Positions 36,826-44,539 of a stretch of 64,000 nucleotides of DNA are shown here, one piece after another. The first letter of the stretch is position 1, and every line of letters starts with the position of its first letter. The stretch is from Halovivax ruber XH-70 (GTDB taxonomy: Archaea; Halobacteriota; Halobacteria; Halobacteriales; Natrialbaceae). The notes under the pieces are model-generated. The model saw only the letters and a program-made list of their open reading frames with translations. It made no database searches and had not been told where the DNA came from. The translations under genes and the position numbers were made by a program. The stretch lies in assembly GCF_000328525.1 (NCBI RefSeq), contig NC_019964.1, positions 2,108,001-2,172,000 of the forward strand, given 5' to 3'.

Positions 36826-37995
36826 GTGCCAACGAAAGCAGTCGTCTACAACGACGCACACGACGTTTCGATCGAAGAGATCGACGATCCAACGCTGACG
36901 AGTCCGAACGATGCGATCCTGGAGGTGACGCAGACGGCCATCTGTGGGTCGGATCTGCACATGTACGAGGGGCGCGCCGGCGCGGAGCCAGGGATGGCGT
37001 TCGGTCACGAGATCATGGGCGAGATCAGCGAGGTCGGCGACGGCGTCGAGCAATTGTCACCGGGCGATCGGGTCGTTCTTCCGTTCAACGTCGCCTGCGG
37101 CTACTGTCGAAATTGCGAGGAGGGTCACTACGGGTACTGCGAGAACGTCGAGTCGGCGACGCCAGGTGGTGCGTACGGCTACGTGAAGATGGGCTCGTAC
37201 CAGGGCGGGCAGGCCGAGCGCGTTCGGGTGCCCTACGCCGATCACAACGCGCTGAAGATTCCGGACGATCCCGCCAACGGCACGCCTGAAGACTTCATCA
37301 TGCTCGCCGACGTCTTCCCCACGGGCTGGCACGGCGTCGAACTCGCGGACCTGCAACCGGGTGAATCCGTCGCGATCTTCGGCGCCGGACCGGTCGGACT
37401 GATGGCCGCCTACAGCGCCCACCTCCGCGGTGCCTCCGAGATCTACGTCGTCGATCGAGTGGAGAGTCGGCTCGAACTGGCCGACGAACACTGCAATGCG
37501 ACGGCGATCAACTTCGAAGAACGAGACGCAGTCGAGGCGATCACCGACGCGCATGGCGGTGGTGTCGACAAGGGCGTCGACGCAGTTGGATACCAGGCCA
37601 TCGAGGACGGTCGCGATGGCGAGTCGGCCTACGACGAGTCACGGGAAAATCCCTCGATCATCCTCAACCAGCTTATCGACGCGGTCCGGCCGACGGGGAA
37701 GATTGGCATCGTCGGCCTCTACGTCTCCGACGATCCCGACCAGCCCGACCACATCGGTGAACAGGGCCTCCTGCGCGTCCACCTCGGCACCGCGTTCGAG
37801 AAGGGACTCCGATTCGGAATGGGGCAGTGTCCGGTCAAACGGTACAACCGCCGACTCCGCGACATGATCATTGCCGGAGAGGCCGAACCTGGGTTCGTCA
37901 TCTCACACACGACGTCGCTCGACGAGGCGCCCGAGATGTACGAGCGGTTCGACGAACGCGAAGAAGGTGTGACGAAGGTCCTGCTCGAACCCTGA
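36826..37995 (+). CDS. Zinc-dependent dehydrogenase, glutathione-independent formaldehyde dehydrogenase type
   Basis: 389 aa, GTG start. A medium-chain zinc alcohol dehydrogenase. Catalytic zinc ligands are C40 in CGSDLH and H61-E62 in FGHEIMG; the structural zinc site is CGYCRNC...YC (C91, C94, C97, C105). The NAD motif is FGAGPVGLMAA. The long insert after DAVGYQAIEDG (about 257-285) and the PSIILNQLIDAV segment match the P. putida formaldehyde dehydrogenase group. Other aldehydes or alcohols are possible. It sits between pstB and phoU with its own leader. Confidence 0.87.
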   Translation: MPTKAVVYNDAHDVSIEEIDDPTLTSPNDAILEVTQTAICGSDLHMYEGRAGAEPGMAFGHEIMGEISEVGDGVEQLSPGDRVVLPFNVACGYCRNCEEGHYGYCENVESATPGGAYGYVKMGSYQGGQAERVRVPYADHNALKIPDDPANGTPEDFIMLADVFPTGWHGVELADLQPGESVAIFGAGPVGLMAAYSAHLRGASEIYVVDRVESRLELADEHCNATAINFEERDAVEAITDAHGGGVDKGVDAVGYQAIEDGRDGESAYDESRENPSIILNQLIDAVRPTGKIGIVGLYVSDDPDQPDHIGEQGLLRVHLGTAFEKGLRFGMGQCPVKRYNRRLRDMIIAGEAEPGFVISHTTSLDEAPEMYERFDEREEGVTKVLLEP

Positions 37996-38198
37996 GACAC
38001 TCCTCGCGGTTTGGTGGTCGGTCGATAGTCCGTTGTGCCCATGGCCGTCTCGGTCCGGCCGGGTAGACTCGACCAGGGCCGCGAACCCGACCGGCTTCCG
38101 AGCACGCACGGAAACGGCAGGACGCCCAACCTGGCCAAATCGGCATCAACGTGCAACGAGGCGCAAGCTACATGGCAGTCCGTCGTGGAACGTCGAAC

Positions 38199-38870
38199 AT
38201 GGCCAGAGATTCATATCAGGAACAACTCGAAGGACTTCGCGAAGACGTCTGTTATATGGGCGAAGTCGTTATGGAACGCCTCCGGATGGGGCTCGATGCG
38301 CTCGACCGGAAGGACGAGGACCTCGCTCGCGAGGTGATCGAGGGCGACTACGAAGTCAACCAGATGTACCTCGAACTCGAACAGCAGTGTATCGACCTGC
38401 TGGCGCTCCAGCAACCCGTCGCGAGCGATCTCCGATTTATCGCGGCGTCGTTCAAGATCATCACCGATCTGGAACGCATCGCCGACCTCGCGGTCAATCT
38501 GGGCGAATACACGCTCGACGCGACTCGAGACCTCTTCCCCGACGTCGACATTCAGGAGATGGGCGTCGTCACCCTCGACATGGTCGACGACGCGGTGCAA
38601 GCGTACGATCGTGAAGATATCGACGCCTGCCGGGAACTGGCGACTCGCGACGACGACGTCGACCACTTCGCCGAACGAGCCAGCGAGATCGTCGTCCGAG
38701 ACCTCATCGAACGCGAACTCGAGGACGCGTCCGAAGTCGAATCGCTCCTCCAGGACGTCTCCAGACTCTTGTTAACCATTCGCGACCTAGAGCGTGTCGG
38801 CGACCACGCCGTCAACATCGCCGCACGCACGCTGTACATGGTCGAGAACGACGACGAACTGATTTACTGA
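38199..38870 (+). CDS. phoU: Phosphate transport regulator PhoU
   Basis: 223 aa. Two three-helix PhoU units, each with the metal-binding ExxxD pattern: SFKIITDLERIADLAVNLGEY and TIRDLERVGDHAVNIAARTLY. PhoU restrains Pst activity when phosphate is plentiful. Met codons at 38172 and 38199 are both possible starts; the latter begins MARDSYQEQLEGLRED, like known PhoU. It is separated from pstB by the dehydrogenase gene, an unusual insertion. Confidence 0.93.
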   Translation: MARDSYQEQLEGLREDVCYMGEVVMERLRMGLDALDRKDEDLAREVIEGDYEVNQMYLELEQQCIDLLALQQPVASDLRFIAASFKIITDLERIADLAVNLGEYTLDATRDLFPDVDIQEMGVVTLDMVDDAVQAYDREDIDACRELATRDDDVDHFAERASEIVVRDLIERELEDASEVESLLQDVSRLLLTIRDLERVGDHAVNIAARTLYMVENDDELIY

Positions 38871-38975
38871 GCTCACTCGTCCGCCTCCCTCGTCACCGGT
38901 AGTCACTGCGTTGCTCCGATCCATCGGACCACGCCCAACCTATGTGACGATACTCGGTGTAGCACGACACCAATC

Positions 38976-40757
38976 ATGCGCACCGAGCCGACACCCATGG
39001 GTCCCTGGCGATCGCTCGACGGGACACCTGTCGACGAGCACGGCGACCCCGACGTCGTCTTCGCCCACGTCAGCGATCTGCACGGCCAACTCACGCCGCG
39101 GTATCAGGTCTACTACGACAATCCGACGTCCGCCCCCGACCTCCATTTCGGCGGCGACGACCGGACTATCGAGCGCGGCGGGGGCGTTCCAATCCTCGCG
39201 GCGAAGATCGACGAGTTACGGGCCGATCACGAGGTCTGCACGCTCATGAGCGGCGACACCTTCCACGGCTCGGCGGTCACGACGTACACGAACGGCCGGG
39301 CGATGCTGGAGCCCATCAATCGCCACCTGCGGCCCGACGTCTACGTCCCGGGAAACTGGGATTTCGGAAACGAGGCCGCCGAGGATGGCAACTTCGTCGA
39401 CTTGATGGACGCCCTCGACGCGCCGGTCCTGGCGAACAACCTGTACGGCTGGGACGACGACGAGTTGCTGTACGACGCCGTTCGTCTCATCCAGGTCGGC
39501 AGCGTCGACGTCGGCGTCGTCGGGATGACCAACGTCTACGTCGACCGGATGGCCCCCGCGTTTGCCGAAGGGAAGTACCGCTTCGGCAAGCATCCCGCTC
39601 TCCTCGAGGAGTCAGCGCGAGCCGCCCGCGAAGCGGGTGCCGAGGTCGTCGTCGCCGTGACCGAGATCGGCCTGCCCTGGATGGTCCAGGCCGCAAAGGA
39701 CTGTCCGAACGTCGACGTGATGTTCAGCGCCCACACCCACGAGTACACCTGGGAGCCGATCGTCGTCGCCGATACCGAGACTGTCGTCGTCGAGTCGGGC
39801 ATGGGCGAGGCGCTCGGCCGGGTCGACCTTCGCATCGTGGACGGCGAGGTGCAGTTCCGCCACCACCTCTACCCGCTCGTCGAGGGCCACGACGAGACGC
39901 CGGATCCGGACCCCGATGCGGTAGAGACGGTCGAGTCGGTGCGAGAACCTTTCTTCGCGGACGACCCCGACTTCGAGCGCGGCGCCGGCACGCTCGACCA
40001 ACCACTCGACACGGTCGTCGGCAAGACCGAGCAGCCGCTGTATCGCCAATCGTTCCTCGAAAGCGCCTGGAACACGCTGTTCAACGACGCACTCTGCGAG
40101 CACTTCGACACCGACCTGGCCGTCGCCCACGGCTTCCGGTACGGGACCGCCATCCCACCGGGCGAGGTCACCCTCGGCCAGCTCTACACGTTCTTCCCGC
40201 AAACGGCGCCCGTCGCCCGCGGCGTCGCCTACGGGCAACAGCTCACCGGCCACATGGAGGACTTCCTCGTCGACAACTTCACGCCGTATCCCTACCAGCA
40301 GGAGGACGGGCGCGTCCGCAACTTCTCCTCGAACGTCGAGGTGACGATCGACCCGACTGCCCAGCGAAACCGCCGCCTCGTCGAACTGCGAATCGACGGT
40401 GAGCCGATCGACCCCGAGGCGACGTACTCCGTCGCCACGTTCACTCGCCCCGGCGATCCCGAACGCGACCTCGGCAACTGCGGCTTCCCATTCCAGGACG
40501 TCCACGTCGACGACGGGACGGTTCCGGTCGACGTGATCGTCGACTACCTGGCCGAGCACTCGCCCGTCGACTACGAGGTAATGGGGCTCGTCGAGACGGC
40601 CGACAACGGCGGCGACGCGCAGAACACGCCCGCCGACGGCCCGTACCCCTATATTCAGCCGGGCGTCGACTACGCCGCGGGCGAGGCCTACTGCGAGACG
40701 TCGCTGATTCCGCGTGGGATCGACTTTCCCGAGGAGGGGCGGAATCGACACCGATAG
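38976..40757 (+). CDS. 5'-nucleotidase/SoxB-like metallophosphoesterase
   Basis: 593 aa. An N-terminal calcineurin-like domain: SDLHGQ (first metal motif), SGDTFHGSA (second), then SAHTHE. A C-terminal 5'-nucleotidase domain follows (LYTFFPQTAPVARGVAYGQQL, NFSSNVEVTIDP). The usual GNHEFD is replaced by GNWDFG near residue 127, reminiscent of the GHWEF of SoxB thiosulfohydrolases. There is no signal peptide, so it acts in the cytoplasm. The phosphate context favours a nucleotidase or cyclic-nucleotide phosphodiesterase; no other sox gene is seen. Confidence 0.82.
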   Translation: MRTEPTPMGPWRSLDGTPVDEHGDPDVVFAHVSDLHGQLTPRYQVYYDNPTSAPDLHFGGDDRTIERGGGVPILAAKIDELRADHEVCTLMSGDTFHGSAVTTYTNGRAMLEPINRHLRPDVYVPGNWDFGNEAAEDGNFVDLMDALDAPVLANNLYGWDDDELLYDAVRLIQVGSVDVGVVGMTNVYVDRMAPAFAEGKYRFGKHPALLEESARAAREAGAEVVVAVTEIGLPWMVQAAKDCPNVDVMFSAHTHEYTWEPIVVADTETVVVESGMGEALGRVDLRIVDGEVQFRHHLYPLVEGHDETPDPDPDAVETVESVREPFFADDPDFERGAGTLDQPLDTVVGKTEQPLYRQSFLESAWNTLFNDALCEHFDTDLAVAHGFRYGTAIPPGEVTLGQLYTFFPQTAPVARGVAYGQQLTGHMEDFLVDNFTPYPYQQEDGRVRNFSSNVEVTIDPTAQRNRRLVELRIDGEPIDPEATYSVATFTRPGDPERDLGNCGFPFQDVHVDDGTVPVDVIVDYLAEHSPVDYEVMGLVETADNGGDAQNTPADGPYPYIQPGVDYAAGEAYCETSLIPRGIDFPEEGRNRHR

Positions 40758-40998
40758 AAATCCAGTCATCGGATCGTTCCGTACTCGTCCTTCGCTGGGT
40801 TCGGTCACTGTCGATGGCGATGATGTGGGAGGAAGCCGGGCTCCGAACCACGGTCACAGCGAAACTACTCTCTGATTCGAGCCACTCCGGGCTCCGAACC
40901 ACCGCGAGAGCGAGCTCTCGAAGACCTACGGGTTCTCCGCCTCTACCGCGCACGTTTTACGGTCACACCGCTCGCCGTTGCTCGCGGTGTTGTATAAG
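40758..40998. other. Spacer with two copies of a tRNA T-arm-like sequence
   Basis: ccgggctccgaacca occurs at 40836-40850 and 40887-40901, 51 bp apart, and the core ggctccgaacc recurs in the adjacent tRNA-Met T arm (41010-41020). No gene is visible. Confidence 0.5.
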
Positions 40999-41142
40999 TG
41001 CCCGGGGAGGGCTCCGAACCCTCGATCTCCGCATGTCCCAGGTTCGAGGCTCGGCGGTCCTCGTGGGACACGGACTCGCTGTGCCGCACCGAATCTCTGA
41101 ACCCTATGAGTGCGGCGCTATGTCCAGCTAAGCCACCCGGGC
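40999..41142 (-). tRNA. Elongator tRNA-Met (CAU) with 70-nt intron
   Basis: Reading the minus strand, the acceptor GCCCGGG pairs with CCCGGGC plus discriminator A. The T arm is GAGGGTTCGGAGCCCTC. The anticodon stem CCGCA/TGCGG encloses loop CTCATAA once the intron is removed. The intron spans 41035-41104, at the canonical position after base 37. Exons are 41105-41142 and 40999-41034, 74 nt in total. An intron in elongator tRNA-Met is well known in haloarchaea. Confidence 0.95.
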
Positions 41143-41244
41143 TCGTTCGTCCGTTGTCGGGACGTTTTCTAAACCCTTCCGATTCCGCGTCGACGTGGCC
41201 CGCCCACCCACGGATTTATCATACGGTGATGCAAACACCGGTCC

Positions 41245-42354
41245 ATGAGCGTACCCGCCATCGTCCAGTCGGCCCTCGGCGACGCGGAGGTCGTCGAGCG
41301 GGTCTCACTCGGCGGCGAGGACGAACTCTTCGTCACCTCCGAGAGTACCATCATCTACCGATCCGACGGGCTCTTGAGCGACGAATCGGTCGACGAATAC
41401 CCCCACGAAGCGACGCGCCTCTCCGTCACCGAAGGGCGACGGAAGACCAAACTCACCCTCGAGTACGCCATCGAAGGGACCGAGGAGTTCAAGATTCCGG
41501 GCTCGGTGACCGACGCGGTCGTCCACCCGGTGCTGGCCGGCGTCCTCGCCGGTAACGGCATCACCGACCCCGGCGAGCGCGTCATCCAGACGTTCCGCTT
41601 CAGCGAGCTCACGGTCATCGTCACCAGCCAGCGCCTCGTCAAACACATCGGCAGTGCCGTCTGGGACGAAGACTTCGAGGAGTACCGCTACGAAGACGTC
41701 ACCGGCCTCTCGTTCGAGTCCGGCAGCGTCGCGACGCAGGTCGTCCTCGAAGTCGACGGCCGCCAGCAGCGGATCAAGGCACCGAACGAACAGGCGACAG
41801 AACTTCGCCAGCGCCTCCAGCAGGCCATCTTCGCCGTTCACGACGTCGACTCGCTCGACGAACTCCACGAGAAAGTCGGGCTGGAAGACGACGAGGCCGA
41901 CACCTCGACCGTCGACTTCGGTGAAGGCGTCGACCCGCTGAGTACCGATTCGAGCGACGAAAATACCGAGACCGAGCCGGAAATCGACACCACCGCCGCG
42001 ATGGCGGAGATCGACGCCAGTGGGTCCCAATCGGCTCACGAGTCGACTGGCACCGAATCGAGCGCATCGGCCGCAGACACGTCGCCAACAGAGGAGTTCG
42101 AAGTCGACACGAACCAACCCACCCCAGCCCAGACCGAGACGGCCGTCGACAGTGGCTCGCCGACGGACGGTGGGAACGAGTCGGTCGCGTCGTTCGAAGC
42201 GAGTGGATTCGAGCCCGCGACAGCGGGCGACGACGCGGCCGTCCTCGAACGACTCGACGCCCTCGAAGAAACCGTCGAGCGACAGACCGCCATGCTCGAA
42301 CGCCAACAGGAGACCATCGAACAGCTGATCGAAGAACTCCGACGCGGTCGGTGA
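41245..42354 (+). CDS. Haloarchaeal PH-like domain protein with acidic linker and coiled coil
   Basis: 369 aa. The first 200 residues contain two similar beta-rich units (DELFVTSESTIIYRSDG and LTVIVTSQRLVKHIG), each like a bacterial-type PH domain strand pair. Residues about 215-325 are a disordered Ser/Thr/Asp/Glu-rich linker. The last 35 residues (LERLDALEETVERQTAMLER) are a coiled coil. No signal peptide or TM is seen. A TATA-like tttatcat lies about 27 bp before the ATG. The function is unknown. Confidence 0.78.
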   Translation: MSVPAIVQSALGDAEVVERVSLGGEDELFVTSESTIIYRSDGLLSDESVDEYPHEATRLSVTEGRRKTKLTLEYAIEGTEEFKIPGSVTDAVVHPVLAGVLAGNGITDPGERVIQTFRFSELTVIVTSQRLVKHIGSAVWDEDFEEYRYEDVTGLSFESGSVATQVVLEVDGRQQRIKAPNEQATELRQRLQQAIFAVHDVDSLDELHEKVGLEDDEADTSTVDFGEGVDPLSTDSSDENTETEPEIDTTAAMAEIDASGSQSAHESTGTESSASAADTSPTEEFEVDTNQPTPAQTETAVDSGSPTDGGNESVASFEASGFEPATAGDDAAVLERLDALEETVERQTAMLERQQETIEQLIEELRRGR

Positions 42355-42452
42355 GCGCCCCACCTGACCGCGGACACCGGTAGAACCGACCGTTCGTCGT
42401 CACATCCTCCTACAAACGCGAGAGTGGTGCATCCCGACAGCCGTCACCACCC

Positions 42453-42806
42453 TCACTCGCGTCCGGTGACCTTCCGAATACACGTCGACCCGAATGGGCC
42501 GATCTCACCGGCCTCCAGGTCCATGAAGTAGCCCGTCGAGAGTGACGAGCCACAGCGCTTGCACGAGAACTCGCCGTCCTTCGAGATCACGTCGCGACCG
42601 AACCGGAGGTACTGGCTGCTTCGGGGACGAACTGTCCCGTCAGCGCGCTCGATGATGCCGCGGACGGCGGCCTCGTCGAGGATCGTCCGGATCGCCGTCG
42701 GGTCGGTCGTGACGGCTTCGAGCCGGTCGATCGTCTCGGCGAGCGAGAGTGACTCGTGTTCGAGTCGAGCGAGTAGCGCGATACCACGTTCGACCCGATC
42801 GTCCAT
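42453..42806 (-). CDS. DUF5830-like protein with zinc ribbon
   Basis: 117 aa. A helical N-terminal part resembling a winged helix (LSLAETIDRLEAV, TIRDEA-type region, then GIIERADGTVRP) is followed by a zinc-ribbon-like half: CKRCGSS near residue 82 and a later Cys (FGSTCIRK). It may be a small transcription-associated protein. I recognise it only as a haloarchaeal conserved family. Confidence 0.75.
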   Translation of the reverse strand: MDDRVERGIALLARLEHESLSLAETIDRLEAVTTDPTAIRTILDEAAVRGIIERADGTVRPRSSQYLRFGRDVISKDGEFSCKRCGSSLSTGYFMDLEAGEIGPFGSTCIRKVTGRE

Positions 42807-42901
42807 CGGCTACGCATCCGGAAGCGACTCGAATAAGGGTTCTGCCCCGGCGGCGCGACGAAGACACAAAACCTTCAATCCCGTCCCCCAAATCGCAGTC
42901 G

Positions 42902-43606
42902 ATGGGTTCCTCGCCACCCCGGCGTGTCGTTCTCGGCGCGATCGCCGTCCTGGGGATCGTCGGTGCCGGCCTCGTCGTCTCCCCATCGGTTGCGGTCGCC
43001 CGACTCGAGTCCGCCGCGAGCGATCCGCTCACGTTCGGTCTCCTCGTCGCGGCGCTCTATCTCGTCCGACCGGCGCTCGCCTGGCCGACGACGCCGCTGG
43101 CCGCCGTCGTCGGCTACGGCTTCGGCGTCAGTGCCGGTATCCCGATCGCCACGGCTGGCGTCCTCGTGACGATTCTCCCGCCGTTCGTCGTGATTCGACG
43201 AGTGACGAGTCGACCGGACAAGAGGGAGCGGAACGCGACCAGCGCGTTCGGGACGACGCTCGATCGAGCGCGACGGTACGTCGACCGATACTACGACGCA
43301 GTCGGCGCGACACGCGGCGTCGTCGTCTCTCGACTCGCACCGATCCCGTCGGACGTCGCGACCGCCTGTGCGGCGATTCGGGGTGTCTCTACCCCGCAAC
43401 TACTCGTCGGGACCGCCATCGGCGAACTGCCGTGGACGGTCGCCGCCGTCACCGTCGGCGCGTCGACGGCATCGTTGACCGGCGTCGATGGTCAGCAGTT
43501 CGACCCACTCCTTCTCGCAAGCTGTCTCCTCGCAGCGGGTCTCGTCATCGCCGGGCCCCTGTATCGCACGGTCGCCGATCGCGATCGATCAGGGTCGGGC
43601 GCGTGA
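42902..43606 (+). CDS. TVP38/DedA-like (VTT) membrane protein
   Basis: 234 aa. About five hydrophobic segments. The stretch VVGYGFGVSAGIPIATAGVLV and the later APIPSDVATACAAIRGVSTPQLLVGTAIGELP resemble SNARE-associated/VTT domain proteins, which carry re-entrant loops and are linked to lipid scrambling. The ATG at 42902 gives MGSSPPRRVVLG. It is divergent from the DUF5830-like gene. Confidence 0.72.
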   Translation: MGSSPPRRVVLGAIAVLGIVGAGLVVSPSVAVARLESAASDPLTFGLLVAALYLVRPALAWPTTPLAAVVGYGFGVSAGIPIATAGVLVTILPPFVVIRRVTSRPDKRERNATSAFGTTLDRARRYVDRYYDAVGATRGVVVSRLAPIPSDVATACAAIRGVSTPQLLVGTAIGELPWTVAAVTVGASTASLTGVDGQQFDPLLLASCLLAAGLVIAGPLYRTVADRDRSGSGA

Positions 43607-43661
43607 GGTCCCAGGAAATCGAGACGGAGGCACCGACAGACCGATCTGCGAACCCGGCCGC

Positions 43662-44189
43662 TTACTCGTTCCCGTCGAACTCCTGGACCAGCGAGTCGCT
43701 CAATTTCTTCAGATCGGTCTCGAGTTCGCGGTAGGCCTCGGAATCGCGGACGTCGTCGACCGAATCCGCATCTTCCAGCGTCTCCATCTTGTTCGAGATC
43801 GACGTCAGTTCGCGGCGCTCTGTGTCCGTGTAACGCGACTGGACGCGGAGGTTCTCGACGAGACGGATCAACGTCGAGCGACTCACCGGTTTGGTGATGT
43901 AGTCGTCGATATCGAGCTCGACGATATCCAGCCCAGGATCGACGGCCGTGATCATGATGACCCAGCACTCCAGTCCACGCTGGCGGATTCGTTCGAGTAC
44001 TTCGTCGCCCGAGAAGTCGGGCATCTGCCGGTCGAGCAACACGATATCGACGGCCTCGTCGGCCTGCTCCAGTGCCTGTGTTCCGTTGTAAGCCGTCCGG
44101 ACGGCGTACTCGCCGTCGACCCAGGTGGCGTAGAGATCGGTGAGTTCGCGCTCGTCGTCGACGACGAGAATCGTCGGTTGAGATTCCAT
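43662..44189 (-). CDS. Response regulator with HalX domain
   Basis: 175 aa. Receiver domain: ILVVDDERELTDLYATWVD with the acidic pair, phospho-acceptor Asp in IVLLDRQMPDFSGDEVL (about residue 54), Thr in MITAVDP and Lys in DDYITKPVS. The C-terminal 55 residues (RELTSISNKMETLEDADS) match HalX, a helical output domain restricted to haloarchaea. There is no sensor kinase next to it. Confidence 0.92.
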   Translation of the reverse strand: MESQPTILVVDDERELTDLYATWVDGEYAVRTAYNGTQALEQADEAVDIVLLDRQMPDFSGDEVLERIRQRGLECWVIMITAVDPGLDIVELDIDDYITKPVSRSTLIRLVENLRVQSRYTDTERRELTSISNKMETLEDADSVDDVRDSEAYRELETDLKKLSDSLVQEFDGNE

Positions 44190-44289
44190 GCAGTCGTTCG
44201 ATTGCACGACGGTCCGACGACCACCTATCCCTATCGTCGGACTCAGCGTTCGATTCGAACGTCGAAGGATGTCAGTGTACAGGATTGCA

Positions 44290-44433
44290 CTATCGGAACG
44301 GGTCGGAACAATCGTAGACGACACCGTGGTTGGGACAGACGTACTTGCAGTGGCGTTTGTACATCCCTGCGTCACAGAACGGACAGGGTGGACCCTGCTT
44401 CGACGGTGGGTCGGTATCTGACGAGTCTCCCAT
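44290..44433 (-). CDS. 47-aa zinc-finger microprotein
   Basis: MGDSSDTDPPSKQGPPCPFC starts the protein. Zinc ligands are CPFC (17-20), H and C in RHCKYVCPNHG and a final C in YDCSDPF. This resembles haloarchaeal zinc-finger microproteins of the HVO_2523 type, a likeness I recall but cannot check here. The gene lies upstream of the response regulator on the same strand. Confidence 0.75.
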   Translation of the reverse strand: MGDSSDTDPPSKQGPPCPFCDAGMYKRHCKYVCPNHGVVYDCSDPFR

Positions 44434-44539
44434 CCACGATCGGTACGCACGGGTTCGCGTCGTCGCCCATGAAGCTATCGGGTCCGGCAGGACAAGGTGA
44501 ACAGCGACGGACGAAAACAGTGAAAGCGTCAGTGACCGC

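Noticed and set aside
38976-40757. SoxB thiosulfohydrolase as a firm call
   Set aside because: Only the GNWDFG motif points to SoxB; there are no other sox genes and the phosphate context favours a phosphoesterase.
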